The notes under the pieces were generated by a model. That model was not told the origin of the DNA. It searched no databases and was given only the letters and a program-made list of their open reading frames with translations. Below are positions 47,235 through 56,900 of a stretch of DNA of 64,000 nt, one piece after another (positions within the stretch are counted from its first letter, which is position 1; each line of letters starts with the position of its first letter). Source of the stretch: Streptomyces parvus. Lineage in GTDB: Bacteria; Actinomycetota; Actinomycetes; Streptomycetales; Streptomycetaceae. The position numbers and the translations under genes were made by a program. The stretch spans positions 558,001-622,000 of the forward strand of contig NZ_BMRY01000002.1 in assembly GCF_014648875.1 (NCBI RefSeq), read 5' to 3'.

Positions 47235-48821
47235 GTGGAACAGATGGCCCTGCTGCTCCTGCTGCTGCTCGGAGCCGTGGTCACGGTGCCGCTCGGCGAC
47301 CGGCTGGGACTGCCCGCGCCGGTGCTGATGACCCTCGCGGGCATCGCGATGGCGTTCGCGCCGTTCGTCCCGAACGTGGACATCCCGCCGGAGATCATCC
47401 TCCCCGCGCTGCTCCCGCCGCTGCTCTACGCCACCGTCCAGCGCACCTCCTGGCGGCAGTTCGCCGCCAACAGACGGCCGATCTTCCTGCTGGCCGTGGC
47501 CCTCGTCTTCGTCACCACGGCCGCCGTCGCCGCGGTCGCGAACTCGATCGTGCCGGGGCTGCCGATCGCCGCCGCCGTGGCGCTCGGCGCGCTCGTCGCC
47601 CCGCCCGACCCGGTCGCGGCGACGGCCGTCGCGGGCTCGGTGGGGCTGCCGCGGCGGCTGGTGTCGATCCTGGAGGGCGAGGGGCTCTTCAACGACGTGA
47701 CCGCCATCGTCCTCTACCACGTGGCCATCGCCGCCGCCGTCAGCGGCACCTTCTCGCTCCCCGAGGCCTTCGGGCTGCTGGTCCTCTCCGCCGTCGTCGC
47801 GGTCGCCGTCGGCCTCGCGATCGGCTGGCTCACGATCAAGCTGATGAACCTGCTCGGCGACGCCACGCTCCAGGTCGGGCTGACCCTGCTGGTGCCCTTC
47901 GTCGCCTACGTCCTCGCGGAGGAGCTGGAAGGCTCCGGTGTGCTGGCCGTCCTGACCGTCGCGCTGTTCCTCGCCGAGCACACCGCCGACGCCGACGACG
48001 TGCTGGGCCGGCTCACCGGACGTACCTTCTGGGACATCGTCGACACCCTCGTCACCGGGGTCGCCTTCGGGCTGATCGGCCTGGAGCTGCACAGCGTGTT
48101 CGGCACCGCCGACGGGCACGCCCTGGAGATGGTCGCCTGGGGGCTCGCGATCGTCGCCGTCGTCGTCGGCGTCCGGCTGCTGTGGCTGCTCCCCGCGACC
48201 TGGCTGGCCAAGCGGCTGCACACGCGGCGGGACGTCAGCGAGGAGATCCCGACCAGCTGGCGGGAGACCGTCGTGATGTGGTGGGCGGGGATGCGGGGGG
48301 TGGCCTCCGTCGCCCTGGCGCTGGCGATCCCGCTGGAGACCGACGACGGGCAGCCCTTCCCCGGCCGCGAGGAGATCATCTTCATCGCGTTCGCCGTGAT
48401 CATGGCCACCCTGGTCTTCCAGGGGCTCACCCTGCCCTGGCTGGTACGGAAGCTGAAGGTCCGGGCCGACACCGCCGCCGAGGGTGCCCTGGAGCGGGAC
48501 CTCGCGATCCGGGCCGCCAAGGCCGCCAAGTACCGGCTCAAGGAGATCCAGGAGGTCGAGGAGTTCCCCGAGGAGGTCCTGGAGCGGCTCCAGCGTGCCG
48601 CGTACGACATCGGCGCCCGGATCAGCCCCGAGATGGTCGACGAGGAGCGGCGCGAGGCCTACGCGCAGCGGGCGAAGCGCTTCAAGGAGATCAGCCGGGT
48701 CCAGCGCGAGATGATGTCGGCCGCCCGCCACGAGGTGCTCTCCGCACGCAGCGAGCCCGGCTCCGACCCGGAGGTCGTGGACCGGGTGCTGCGGTATCTG
48801 GACTTCCGCTCGCTGCGGTGA
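47235..48821 (+). CDS. CPA1-family Na+/H+ antiporter
   Basis: A 528-aa antiporter with about 12 transmembrane helices up to residue 405. CPA1 landmarks are APPDPVAATAVAGSVGLP near 117-134 and ILEGEGLFNDVTAIVLYH near 140-157 (the Asn-Asp ion-binding pair), and the later GMRGVASVALALAIP. The cytoplasmic C-terminal 120 residues are charged and helical (ERLQRAAYDIGARISPEMVDEERREAYAQ). GTG start. It exchanges Na+ or K+ for H+; ion preference cannot be read from sequence. Convergent with the mscS gene, with only 27 nt between stop codons. Confidence 0.93.
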   Translation: MEQMALLLLLLLGAVVTVPLGDRLGLPAPVLMTLAGIAMAFAPFVPNVDIPPEIILPALLPPLLYATVQRTSWRQFAANRRPIFLLAVALVFVTTAAVAAVANSIVPGLPIAAAVALGALVAPPDPVAATAVAGSVGLPRRLVSILEGEGLFNDVTAIVLYHVAIAAAVSGTFSLPEAFGLLVLSAVVAVAVGLAIGWLTIKLMNLLGDATLQVGLTLLVPFVAYVLAEELEGSGVLAVLTVALFLAEHTADADDVLGRLTGRTFWDIVDTLVTGVAFGLIGLELHSVFGTADGHALEMVAWGLAIVAVVVGVRLLWLLPATWLAKRLHTRRDVSEEIPTSWRETVVMWWAGMRGVASVALALAIPLETDDGQPFPGREEIIFIAFAVIMATLVFQGLTLPWLVRKLKVRADTAAEGALERDLAIRAAKAAKYRLKEIQEVEEFPEEVLERLQRAAYDIGARISPEMVDEERREAYAQRAKRFKEISRVQREMMSAARHEVLSARSEPGSDPEVVDRVLRYLDFRSLR

Positions 48822-48848
48822 GCCGGTGAGCCGGCGGGCGGTTGTTTC

Positions 48849-50012
48849 TCAGCCGCGGCCCGTGCGTGGGGCCTTGGAGTCGCCCCGGTCGGCGGGCGGG
48901 GCGGATCCGTTGTGGCCCGCCCGCCCGGCCCGGCCCGCCTTCGCGCCCGTCAGCTCCGCCCACTGCTCGCCCGGCGGCAGCGCGGCGGGCGCGGTGGAGA
49001 CCCGCGGCAGCGCGTACGGATGGTGGTCGCGCAGCCAGCCGATCAGCTGCTCGCGCACCGCGCAGCGCGCCGTCCAGATGTCATCGGCGTCCTTCGCCGT
49101 GACCACCGCGCGCACCTCGATCGTCGTCGGCGTGGTGTCGGTGACCGCCAGCGACCAGTCCCGGCCGTCCCAGGCGGCGATGTCCCCGAGAATCTCCCGC
49201 AGTTTCTCGCGCATCGCGGCGATCGGGGCGGAGTGGTCGAGGTGGAAGTAGACCGTGCCGGTCATCTGCACCCCGCCCCGCGACCAGTTCTCGAACGGCT
49301 GGCTGGTGAAGTACGAGACCGGCATCGTGATCCGCCGCTCGTCCCAGGTCCGTACCGCCAGGAACGTCAGGGTGATCTCGTCGATCGTGCCCCACTCGCC
49401 GTCCACCACCACGGTGTCGCCGATCCGCACCATGTCCCCGAACGCGATCTGCAGCCCGGCGAAGAGATTGCCCAGCGTCGACTGGGCGGCGACACCCGCG
49501 ACGATGCCGAGCAGACCGGCCGAGGCCAGCATCGACGTACCGACCGCCCGCATCGGGGGGAACGTCAGCAGCATCGCGGCGATCGCGACCACCGTCACGA
49601 CCGCTATGACGACCCGCTGGATCAGCGTCACCTGCGTCCGGACCCGGCGGACCCGGGCGGGATCGCGGGTGGCCGTGGCGTAACGCGAGTAGCTCGCCTC
49701 GACGACCGTCGCCGCGATCCGCACGACCAGCCAGGCCGAGGCGCCGATGAGCACCAGGGTGAGCACCTGACCGATCCCGGCGCGGTGGTCCCGCACCCAG
49801 TCGATCTTCGTCGCCCGGTAGCTGCCGCGCAGCAGCGCCGTGATGACGACCACCTGCAAAGGAGGCCGGCATCGCCGCAGCAGGCCCCAGAGCGGGGTCT
49901 CGTGATGCCGGCTGTCGGCCCGCCTCAGCAGCAGGTCGACCAGCCAGCCGACCAGCAGCGTGATCACCACGGATCCGCCGATGACGATCAGCGGGCGCAG
50001 CACGCTCTCCAT
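48849..50012 (-). CDS. Small-conductance mechanosensitive channel (MscS family)
   Basis: A 387-aa membrane protein with about five N-terminal transmembrane helices and the MscS pore and beta domains: ASAGLLGIVAGVAAQSTLGNLFAGLQIAFGDMVRIGDTVVVDGEWGTIDEITL is the diagnostic segment (about 162-215). A cytoplasmic alpha/beta domain follows, then a Pro/Ala/Gly-rich tail. Such channels release solutes on hypo-osmotic shock. The predicted product is about 100 residues longer than E. coli MscS, because of extra N-terminal helices and the tail. Confidence 0.93.
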   Translation of the reverse strand: MESVLRPLIVIGGSVVITLLVGWLVDLLLRRADSRHHETPLWGLLRRCRPPLQVVVITALLRGSYRATKIDWVRDHRAGIGQVLTLVLIGASAWLVVRIAATVVEASYSRYATATRDPARVRRVRTQVTLIQRVVIAVVTVVAIAAMLLTFPPMRAVGTSMLASAGLLGIVAGVAAQSTLGNLFAGLQIAFGDMVRIGDTVVVDGEWGTIDEITLTFLAVRTWDERRITMPVSYFTSQPFENWSRGGVQMTGTVYFHLDHSAPIAAMREKLREILGDIAAWDGRDWSLAVTDTTPTTIEVRAVVTAKDADDIWTARCAVREQLIGWLRDHHPYALPRVSTAPAALPPGEQWAELTGAKAGRAGRAGHNGSAPPADRGDSKAPRTGRG

Positions 50013-50074
50013 TCCCTCGTCCTCCCAAGCCTTCGAGCGGCCCTCGGCAGGTGCGAACTGGCACCATGGGGCCC

Positions 50075-50644
50075 ATGAACATCATGCTTTTCCACTCGAC
50101 GTACGGGCTCACGCCCGCCGTGCACGCCGCGGCCGCGCGCCTCACGGACGCCGGCCATGAGGTGCGCGTGCCCGATCTGTTCGAGGGGCACACCTTCGAC
50201 ACGGTGGAAGAGGGCATGGCCTACAAGGAAGAGGTCGGCAAGGACGAACTGCTCAAGCGCGCCGTGCTGGCCGCCGCGCCCTACTCCGACCAGGGGCTCG
50301 TCTACGCCGGTTTCTCCCTCGGCGCGGCGACCGCGCAGACCCTGGCGCTCGGCGACGCGAAGGCCCGGGGGCTGCTGCTGTTCCACGGCACCTCGGACAT
50401 CGCCGAGAACGCCACGGTGGACGAGCTCCCCGTCCAGCTGCACGTCGCGGACCCGGACCCCTTCGAGTCCCACGACTGGCTGAACAGCTGGTATCTCCAG
50501 ATGCAGCGCACCGGCGCGGACGTGGAGATCTACCGCTACCCGGGGGCCGGGCACCTGTTCACCGACCCCGATCTGCACGACTACGACCAGGCGGCCGCCG
50601 AGCAGACCTGGAAGGTCGCGCTCGGCTTCCTGGCCACCCTGTAG
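50075..50644 (+). CDS. Dienelactone hydrolase-family protein
   Basis: A 189-aa alpha/beta hydrolase. MNIMLFHSTYGLTPAVHAAAARLTDAGHEVRVPDLFEG is the typical start, YAGFSLGAATAQTLAL contains the nucleophile elbow, in which Ser is in place of the Cys of classical DLH, and GAGHLFTDPDLHDYD carries the late His. The start could instead be the ATG at 50066. Upstream TGCGAACTGGCACC has no clear ribosome site. No catabolic genes are adjacent; the natural substrate is unknown. Confidence 0.85.
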   Translation: MNIMLFHSTYGLTPAVHAAAARLTDAGHEVRVPDLFEGHTFDTVEEGMAYKEEVGKDELLKRAVLAAAPYSDQGLVYAGFSLGAATAQTLALGDAKARGLLLFHGTSDIAENATVDELPVQLHVADPDPFESHDWLNSWYLQMQRTGADVEIYRYPGAGHLFTDPDLHDYDQAAAEQTWKVALGFLATL

Positions 50645-50672
50645 TCCGTCTCCCGGTTACCCGGTGAAACGC

Positions 50673-50725
50673 GTGGAACCCGGTGTTCCCGGGCGGCTCG
50701 ACCGCCCGGGAACACCGGGTTCCAC
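50673..50725. terminator. Long bidirectional terminator
   Basis: A perfect 24-bp inverted repeat with a 5-nt loop (starting gtggaacccggtg, ending caccgggttccac) lies between the convergent hydrolase and DsbA-like genes, 28 nt from one stop codon and 14 nt from the other. Confidence 0.9.
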
Positions 50726-50739
50726 AGAGCTGTGAGGCG

Positions 50740-51555
50740 TTACGCCTTGAGCGCCTTGTCGATGGCCTTCGTGAACTCGTCGGCCGTCATCGGGGCGTTC
50801 TCGCTGCCCTCGGCCGTGATCTTCTTGTCGTCCATCTTCAGCGTCGGCGTGCCCTGAACCCCGCTGTTGTCGAAGGTCTTCGACATCTTCATCGCCCAGG
50901 CGTCGTACGTGCCGTCCTCGACGTTCTTCTGGAAGTCCTTGTTGCCCTTCAGCGCGTCCACGGAGTTCGCGACCTCGATGAGGTAGCTGTCCTTGGCGAA
51001 CTTGTCGTCGCTCTCCTCGGGGTGGAACTCCGCCGAGTACAGCGCGGCCTTGTACTCCAGGAAGGCCTCGGGGCTCACGTCCAGCGCCGCACCGAGCGCG
51101 CTCAGGGCGTTCTTGGAGCCCTGGCCGTTGTCGGTGTTGTCGATGAAGGTCGCGCCGACGTACTGGACCTTGTACTTGCCGGCCTCGACGTCCTTCGAGA
51201 CGGTCTCGCCGACGCCCTGCTCGAACGTGGCGCAGACCGGGCAGCGCGAGTCCTCGTACAGCTCCAGCGTCTTCTTCGCGCTCGACTTGCCGACGACCAC
51301 GGTGGTGCCGTCCTTGCCCGAGGTGTTCTTCGGCGCGGTGACGTTCTTCGCGTCGGCGGCGGCCTCCCAGGCGTCCGGCTTGTTCAGCTGCATCACGCCG
51401 TAGCTGATGCCGCCGACCACGGCGAGGGCGGCGACGACCGACACCGCCACGACGACCTGCTTGCGGGTCTTGTCCTTCTTGGCCTGGCGCTCGCGCTCGG
51501 CCCGCAGCCGCTCGCGGGCCGCCGCCTTGTTCGCCTGGCTGTTGCGCTTGCTCAT
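50740..51555 (-). CDS. DsbA-like membrane-anchored thiol oxidoreductase
   Basis: A 271-aa protein: basic cytoplasmic N-terminus (NSQANKAAARERLRAERERQAKK), one transmembrane anchor (about 35-55, VVVAVSVVAALAVVGGISYG), then an extracytoplasmic thioredoxin-fold domain with the CxxC active site in YEDSRCPVCATFEQ and a helical insertion, ending with the cis-Pro segment VQGTPTLKMDD. It should oxidise or isomerise disulfides in exported proteins. ATG at 51555. It lies 64 nt downstream of a polytopic membrane protein gene and may be co-transcribed with it. Confidence 0.93.
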   Translation of the reverse strand: MSKRNSQANKAAARERLRAERERQAKKDKTRKQVVVAVSVVAALAVVGGISYGVMQLNKPDAWEAAADAKNVTAPKNTSGKDGTTVVVGKSSAKKTLELYEDSRCPVCATFEQGVGETVSKDVEAGKYKVQYVGATFIDNTDNGQGSKNALSALGAALDVSPEAFLEYKAALYSAEFHPEESDDKFAKDSYLIEVANSVDALKGNKDFQKNVEDGTYDAWAMKMSKTFDNSGVQGTPTLKMDDKKITAEGSENAPMTADEFTKAIDKALKA

Positions 51556-51619
51556 GTTCGTTTCTCCGTGCGTACGTGTGTGGGGAGTGGTCTGCCGTGC
51601 GTCGCGGGTCGCCGTGCCC

Positions 51620-52348
51620 TCAGGCAGCGGCGTACAGCGCGGGCGGCGGGCCCCTGCGTCCCACACAGTGCACGAGGAAACGTGCGGTCAGCGGCGGGTG
51701 CGGACGCCCGGCGGGCCGGGAGCGGCGGGCCGCGGCCCGCACCCCCGCGCTGACCACGGCGACCGCCGTCAGCAGCGGCCGGAACGCCAGCAGGGCCGCC
51801 GCGCGCACCAGCCCGGCGAGGGCCGCCTCGCCGCGCCGCAGCCAGGCCGCGGCGAGCAGCCCGACCGCCACATGGGCGACGAGCAGCAGCCACGGCACCG
51901 CGGGCCCCGGCTGGGCGAGGAGCGCCGCCGCGCGGTCACCGGCACCGGCCACATCGGCCAGCGGGGTGCCCACCGCGCCGACGCCCGCGATCCGGGCCCC
52001 GCCCGTGCCGACCTCGCCGCCGCCGCACAGGACGTCGAAGCCCACCGCGCGCAGCGGACCGGCGACCGGGCCGCCGGCCGCCCCGTAACAGAGATGCTGG
52101 CCCGTGGTGAACAGCGTGTCGGCGGCCAGCTCCAGCGGGACCAGCAGCCCCGCGATCGCCCCGAAGCCACGCTCCCGGCCCGCCAGCGCGTACGCCACGG
52201 CGAAGACCGCGGCGGCCAGCAGGGCCACCGCGGTCAGGGGCAGCGGCACTCCGGAGAGCAGCACGTGGGACGCCGTGGACAGGGTGACGACGAGCGCGGT
52301 GAAGACCGCCGCGCGCGCGACCCTGAGCTGCGTCCCTGAGATGTCCAT
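51620..52348 (-). CDS. Polytopic membrane protein of unknown function
   Basis: A 242-aa protein with about five or six transmembrane helices (for example VARAAVFTALVVTLSTASHVLL and LPLTAVALLAAAVFAVAYALAG) and two Cys-containing loops (GQHLCYGAAGG and FDVLCGGGEVG). The start chosen, MDISGTQL, is uncertain: no ribosome site is visible for it or for an upstream ATG (52366). The C-terminal 40 residues are basic and Pro-rich. Its position before a DsbA-like gene and the paired loop cysteines suggest a link to redox or metal handling, but this is inference. Confidence 0.65.
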   Translation of the reverse strand: MDISGTQLRVARAAVFTALVVTLSTASHVLLSGVPLPLTAVALLAAAVFAVAYALAGRERGFGAIAGLLVPLELAADTLFTTGQHLCYGAAGGPVAGPLRAVGFDVLCGGGEVGTGGARIAGVGAVGTPLADVAGAGDRAAALLAQPGPAVPWLLLVAHVAVGLLAAAWLRRGEAALAGLVRAAALLAFRPLLTAVAVVSAGVRAAARRSRPAGRPHPPLTARFLVHCVGRRGPPPALYAAA

Positions 52349-52433
52349 TGCCGGAAAGTGTGTCATGCGTGGAGGTAAGCGGACCTTAAAAGAGGCTGAG
52401 AGTCTCGCCCGGCAGGCAGTTCGACGACCGGCC

Positions 52434-53759
52434 CTACAGGCCCGGGATCCTCCCGTTGCGGAAGAGGTCCACGAAGATCTGGTGGTCCGCCCGGGCCCGT
52501 GCCCCGTAGCTGTGGGCGAAGTCGACCAGCAGCGGTGCGAAGCCCTCCTCGTCGGCCGCGATGGCCGCGTCGATCGCCCGCTCGGTGGAGAACGGCACCA
52601 GTGAGTGGCCGCTCTCGTCGTCCGCCGCCCCGTGCATCGTGGCCGTCGCCCGGCCCAGATCCGCCACGACCGCCGCGATCTCCTCCACCTCGTCGATGTC
52701 GGACCAGTCCAGGTCGACCGCGTACGGCGAGACCTCGGCGACCAGCTGGCCCGCCCCGTCCAGCTCGGTCCAGCCCAGCCACGGGTCCGCGTGGGCCTGG
52801 AGCGCGCGCTGCGAGATCACCGTGCGGTGGCCCTCGTGCTGGAAGTACTCCCGCACCGCGGCGTCCGTGATGTGCCGGGAGACCGCCGGGGTCTGCGCCT
52901 GCTTGAGGTAGATCACCACATCGTTCTCCAGGGCGTCGCTGTTGCCCTCCAGAAGGATGTTGTACGAGGGCAGCCCGGCCGATCCGATGCCGATGCCCCT
53001 GCGGCCCACGACGTCCTTGACCCGGTAGGAGTCGGGGCGGGCCAGGCTCGACTCCGGCAGCGTCTCCAGATAGCCGTCGAACGCGGCGAGCACCTTGTAG
53101 CGCGTCGCGGCGTCCAGGTCGATCGACCCGCCGCCGTCCGCGAACCGGCGCTCGAAGTCCCGGATCACCGTCATCGAGTCCAGCAGCGAGAACCGGGTGC
53201 GCGAGCGGGCGGCGCGCAGCGCGCCCAGCAGCGGGCCGTCCGCGGTGTCCAGCGTGAACGGCGGCACCTCGTCGTTCTTCGCGCCCGTCGCCAGGGCGCG
53301 GATCCGCTCGCGGTAGGACGTGGCGAAGATCCGGACCAGCTCGGTGATCTGCTCGTCGGAGAGCGCCTTCGCGTAGCCGATCAGCGCCACGGAGGCGGCG
53401 AACCGCTTCAGGTCCCAGGTGAAGGGGCCCACGTACGCCTCGTCGAAGTCGTTGACGTTGAAGACGAGGCGGCCGTTGGCGTCCATGTAGGTGCCGAAGT
53501 TCTCCGCGTGCAGATCGCCGTGGATCCACACCCGGCCCGTGCGCTCGTCCAGGAACGGGCCGCCGTGCCGCTCCCGCTCCAGGTCGCTGTAGAAGAGGCA
53601 GGCCGTGCCCCGGTAGAAGGCGAAGGCCGAGCCCGCCATCTTGCGGAACTTGACCCGGAAGGCGGCCGGGTCGGCGGCCAGCAGCTCCCCGAAGGCGGTG
53701 TCGAAAACGGCGAGAATCTGCTCCCCGCGCTGCGCTGCGCCGGTCTGCGTTTCCGACAT
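52434..53759 (-). CDS. DUF2252 protein
   Basis: A 441-aa DUF2252 protein, a family with a kinase/phosphotransferase-like fold. FYRGTACLFYSDLE, VWIHGDLHAENFGTYM and VFNVNDFDEAYVGPFTWDLKRFAAS recall the HGDLH and DFD catalytic motifs of aminoglycoside phosphotransferase-like enzymes. The C-terminus is helical. ATG start with GGAGGCAG. No substrate is known. It is divergent from dnaE, and the 203-nt gap contains a -10-like TAGACT (53905-53910) on the dnaE side. Confidence 0.88.
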   Translation of the reverse strand: MSETQTGAAQRGEQILAVFDTAFGELLAADPAAFRVKFRKMAGSAFAFYRGTACLFYSDLERERHGGPFLDERTGRVWIHGDLHAENFGTYMDANGRLVFNVNDFDEAYVGPFTWDLKRFAASVALIGYAKALSDEQITELVRIFATSYRERIRALATGAKNDEVPPFTLDTADGPLLGALRAARSRTRFSLLDSMTVIRDFERRFADGGGSIDLDAATRYKVLAAFDGYLETLPESSLARPDSYRVKDVVGRRGIGIGSAGLPSYNILLEGNSDALENDVVIYLKQAQTPAVSRHITDAAVREYFQHEGHRTVISQRALQAHADPWLGWTELDGAGQLVAEVSPYAVDLDWSDIDEVEEIAAVVADLGRATATMHGAADDESGHSLVPFSTERAIDAAIAADEEGFAPLLVDFAHSYGARARADHQIFVDLFRNGRIPGL

Positions 53760-53962
53760 TTCTTACTGCCTCCTGCGGTAGCTGGCGTACGGGACCGAAC
53801 CCTGGATCCACGTGACCGAGTGCATGACAAAACGGACACGTGTTCCGCCCTCTCCAACGCTCGGCGGAAGCCGGGAGTGCCCGTCGTTCGACTCCGTCAC
53901 GTCGTAGACTTCCACGCTGTCCCCCCGTCCGTCATCGCCCGACTTCCCGGAGGCCCGACGCC

Positions 53963-56900
53963 GTGACCAAGCCGCCCTTCACGCACCTGCACGTTCACAC
54001 CCAGTACTCGCTGCTGGACGGTGCGGCGCGGCTCAAGGACATGTTCGAGGCGGCCAACGAGATGGGCATGACGCACATCGCGATGACCGACCACGGCAAC
54101 CTGCACGGTGCCTACGACTTCTTCCACTCGGCGAAGAAGGCGGACGTCGTCCCGATCATCGGCATCGAGGCGTACGTCGCCCCCGAGTCGCGCAAGCACA
54201 AGCGCAAGGTGCAGTGGGGACAGCCGCACCAGAAGCGCGACGACGTGTCCGGTTCCGGTGGTTACACCCACAAGACGATCTGGGCGTCCAACAAGACCGG
54301 GCTGCACAACCTCTTCCGGCTCTCCTCCGACGCGTACGCCGAGGGCTGGCTCCAGAAGTGGCCCCGGATGGACAAGGAGACCATCTCCCAGTGGTCCGAG
54401 GGGCTCATCGCCTCCACCGGCTGCCCCTCGGGCGAGGTGCAGACCCGGCTGCGGCTCGGCCAGTTCGACGAGGCGGTGCAGGCGGCCTCCGACTACAAGG
54501 ACATCTTCGGCGAGGGCAAGTACTTCCTGGAGCTGATGGACCACGGCATCGAGATCGAGCGCCGGGTCCGCGACGGGCTGCTGGAGATCGGCAAGAAGCT
54601 GAACATCCCGCCGCTCGTCACCAACGACTCCCACTACACGTACGCGCACGAGGCCACCGCCCACGACGCCCTGCTCTGCATCCAGACCGGCAAGAACCTC
54701 TCGGACCCCGACCGCTTCCGCTTCGACGGCACCGGCTACTACCTGAAGACGACGGACGAGATGTACGCCGTCGACTCCTCCGACGCCTGGCAGGAGGGGT
54801 GCCGCAACACCCTCCTGGTCGCCCAGCAGATCGACACCACCGGCATGTTCGAGGCGAAGAACCTCATGCCGAAGTTCGAGATCCCCGAGGGCTTCACGGA
54901 GATCACCTGGTTCCAGGAGGAGGTCCGGGTCGGCATGGGCCGCCGCTTCCCGAACGGGGTCCCCGACGACCGGCAGAAGCAGGTCGAGTACGAGATGGAC
55001 ATCATCATCCAGATGGGGTTCCCGGGGTACTTCCTGGTCGTCGCCGACTTCATCATGTGGGCCAAGAACAACGGCATCGCGGTCGGCCCCGGCCGTGGCT
55101 CGGCGGCCGGTTCGATCGTGGCGTACGCCATGGGCATCACCGACCTCGACCCGATCGAGCACGGGCTGATCTTCGAGCGGTTCCTCAACCCGGAGCGCGT
55201 CTCCATGCCCGATGTCGACATCGACTTCGACGAGCGTCGGCGCGTCGAGGTGATCCGGTACGTGACCGAGAAGTACGGCGCCGACAAGGTCGCCATGATC
55301 GGTACGTACGGCAAGATCAAGGCGAAGAACGCCATCAAGGACTCCGCCCGCGTACTGGGCTACCCGTACGCGATGGGCGACCGGCTCACCAAGGCCATGC
55401 CCGCCGACGTCCTCGGCAAGGGCATCGACCTCAACGGCATCACCGACCCCAAGCACCCGCGCTACAGCGAGGCGGGCGAGATCCGGGGGATGTACGAGAA
55501 CGAGCCGGACGTCAAGAAGGTCATCGACACCGCGAAGGGCGTCGAGGGCCTGGTCCGGCAGATGGGTGTGCACGCCGCCGGCGTCATCATGTCCAGCGAG
55601 CCGATCGTCGACCACGCACCCGTCTGGGTCCGGCACACCGACGGCGTCACCATCACGCAGTGGGACTACCCGCAGTGCGAGTCGCTCGGCCTGCTGAAGA
55701 TGGACTTCCTCGGCCTGCGCAACCTGACGATCATGGACGACGCCATCAAGATGGTGAAGTCCAACAAGGGCATCGACCTGGAGATGCTCTCCCTGCCGCT
55801 GGACGACCCCAAGACGTACGAACTGCTCTGCCGCGGTGACACGCTCGGCGTCTTCCAGTTCGACGGCGGGCCCATGCGCTCCCTGCTCCGCCAGATGCAG
55901 CCCGACAACTTCGAGGACATCTCCGCCGTCTCGGCCCTCTACCGGCCGGGCCCGATGGGCATGAACTCGCACACGAACTACGCGGAGCGCAAGAACGGCC
56001 GCCAGGAGATCACTCCGATCCACCCGGAGCTGGAGGAGCCCCTCAAGGAGGTCCTCGGCCTCACCTACGGCCTGATCGTCTACCAGGAGCAGGTCCAGAA
56101 GGCCGCCCAGATCGTCGCCGGGTACTCGCTCGGCGAGGCCGACATCCTGCGCCGCGTGATGGGCAAGAAGAAGCCCGAGGAGCTGGCGAAGAACTTCGTC
56201 CTCTTCGAGAAGGGCGCCAAGGAGAAGGGATTCTCCGACGCGGCGATCAAGGCGCTGTGGGACGTCCTGGTGCCGTTCGCCGGATACGCGTTCAACAAGG
56301 CGCACTCCTCGGCGTACGGCCTGGTCACCTACTGGACCGCCTACCTCAAGGCGAACTACCCCGCCGAGTACATGGCCGCCCTGCTGACCTCGGTCAAGGA
56401 CGACAAGGACAAGTCCGCGGTCTACCTCAACGAGTGCCGCCGTATGCGCATCAAGGTGCTCCCGCCGAACGTCAACGAGTCGCTGTCCAACTTCGCCGCC
56501 CAGGGCGACGACGTGATCCTCTTCGGCCTCACCGCCGTCCGCAACGTCGGCCAGAACGTCGTCGACTCGATCATCCGGTCCCGCAAGGCGAAGGGGAAGT
56601 ACAGCTCCTTCCCCGACTTCCTGGACAAGGTCGAGGCGGTCGTCTGCAACAAGCGCACCATCGAATCGCTGATCAAGGCCGGCGCCTTCGACGAGATGGG
56701 CCACACCCGCAAGGGGCTCGTCGCCCACCACGAGCCGATGATCGACAACGTGGTGCAGGTCAAGCGCAAGGAGGCCGAGGGGCAGTTCGACCTCTTCGGC
56801 GGCGGCGAGGAGGAGAGCGGCGAGCCGGGCTTCGGGCTGGACGTGGAGTTCTCCGACGTCGAGTGGGAGAAGGCATACCTGCTCGCCCAGGAGCGGGAGA

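Noticed and set aside
45594-48731. Antisense ORF of about 1045 codons opposite rluD, GNAT and the antiporter
   Set aside because: It spans three well-supported genes on the opposite strand, contains no recognisable domain, and is a high-GC shadow.
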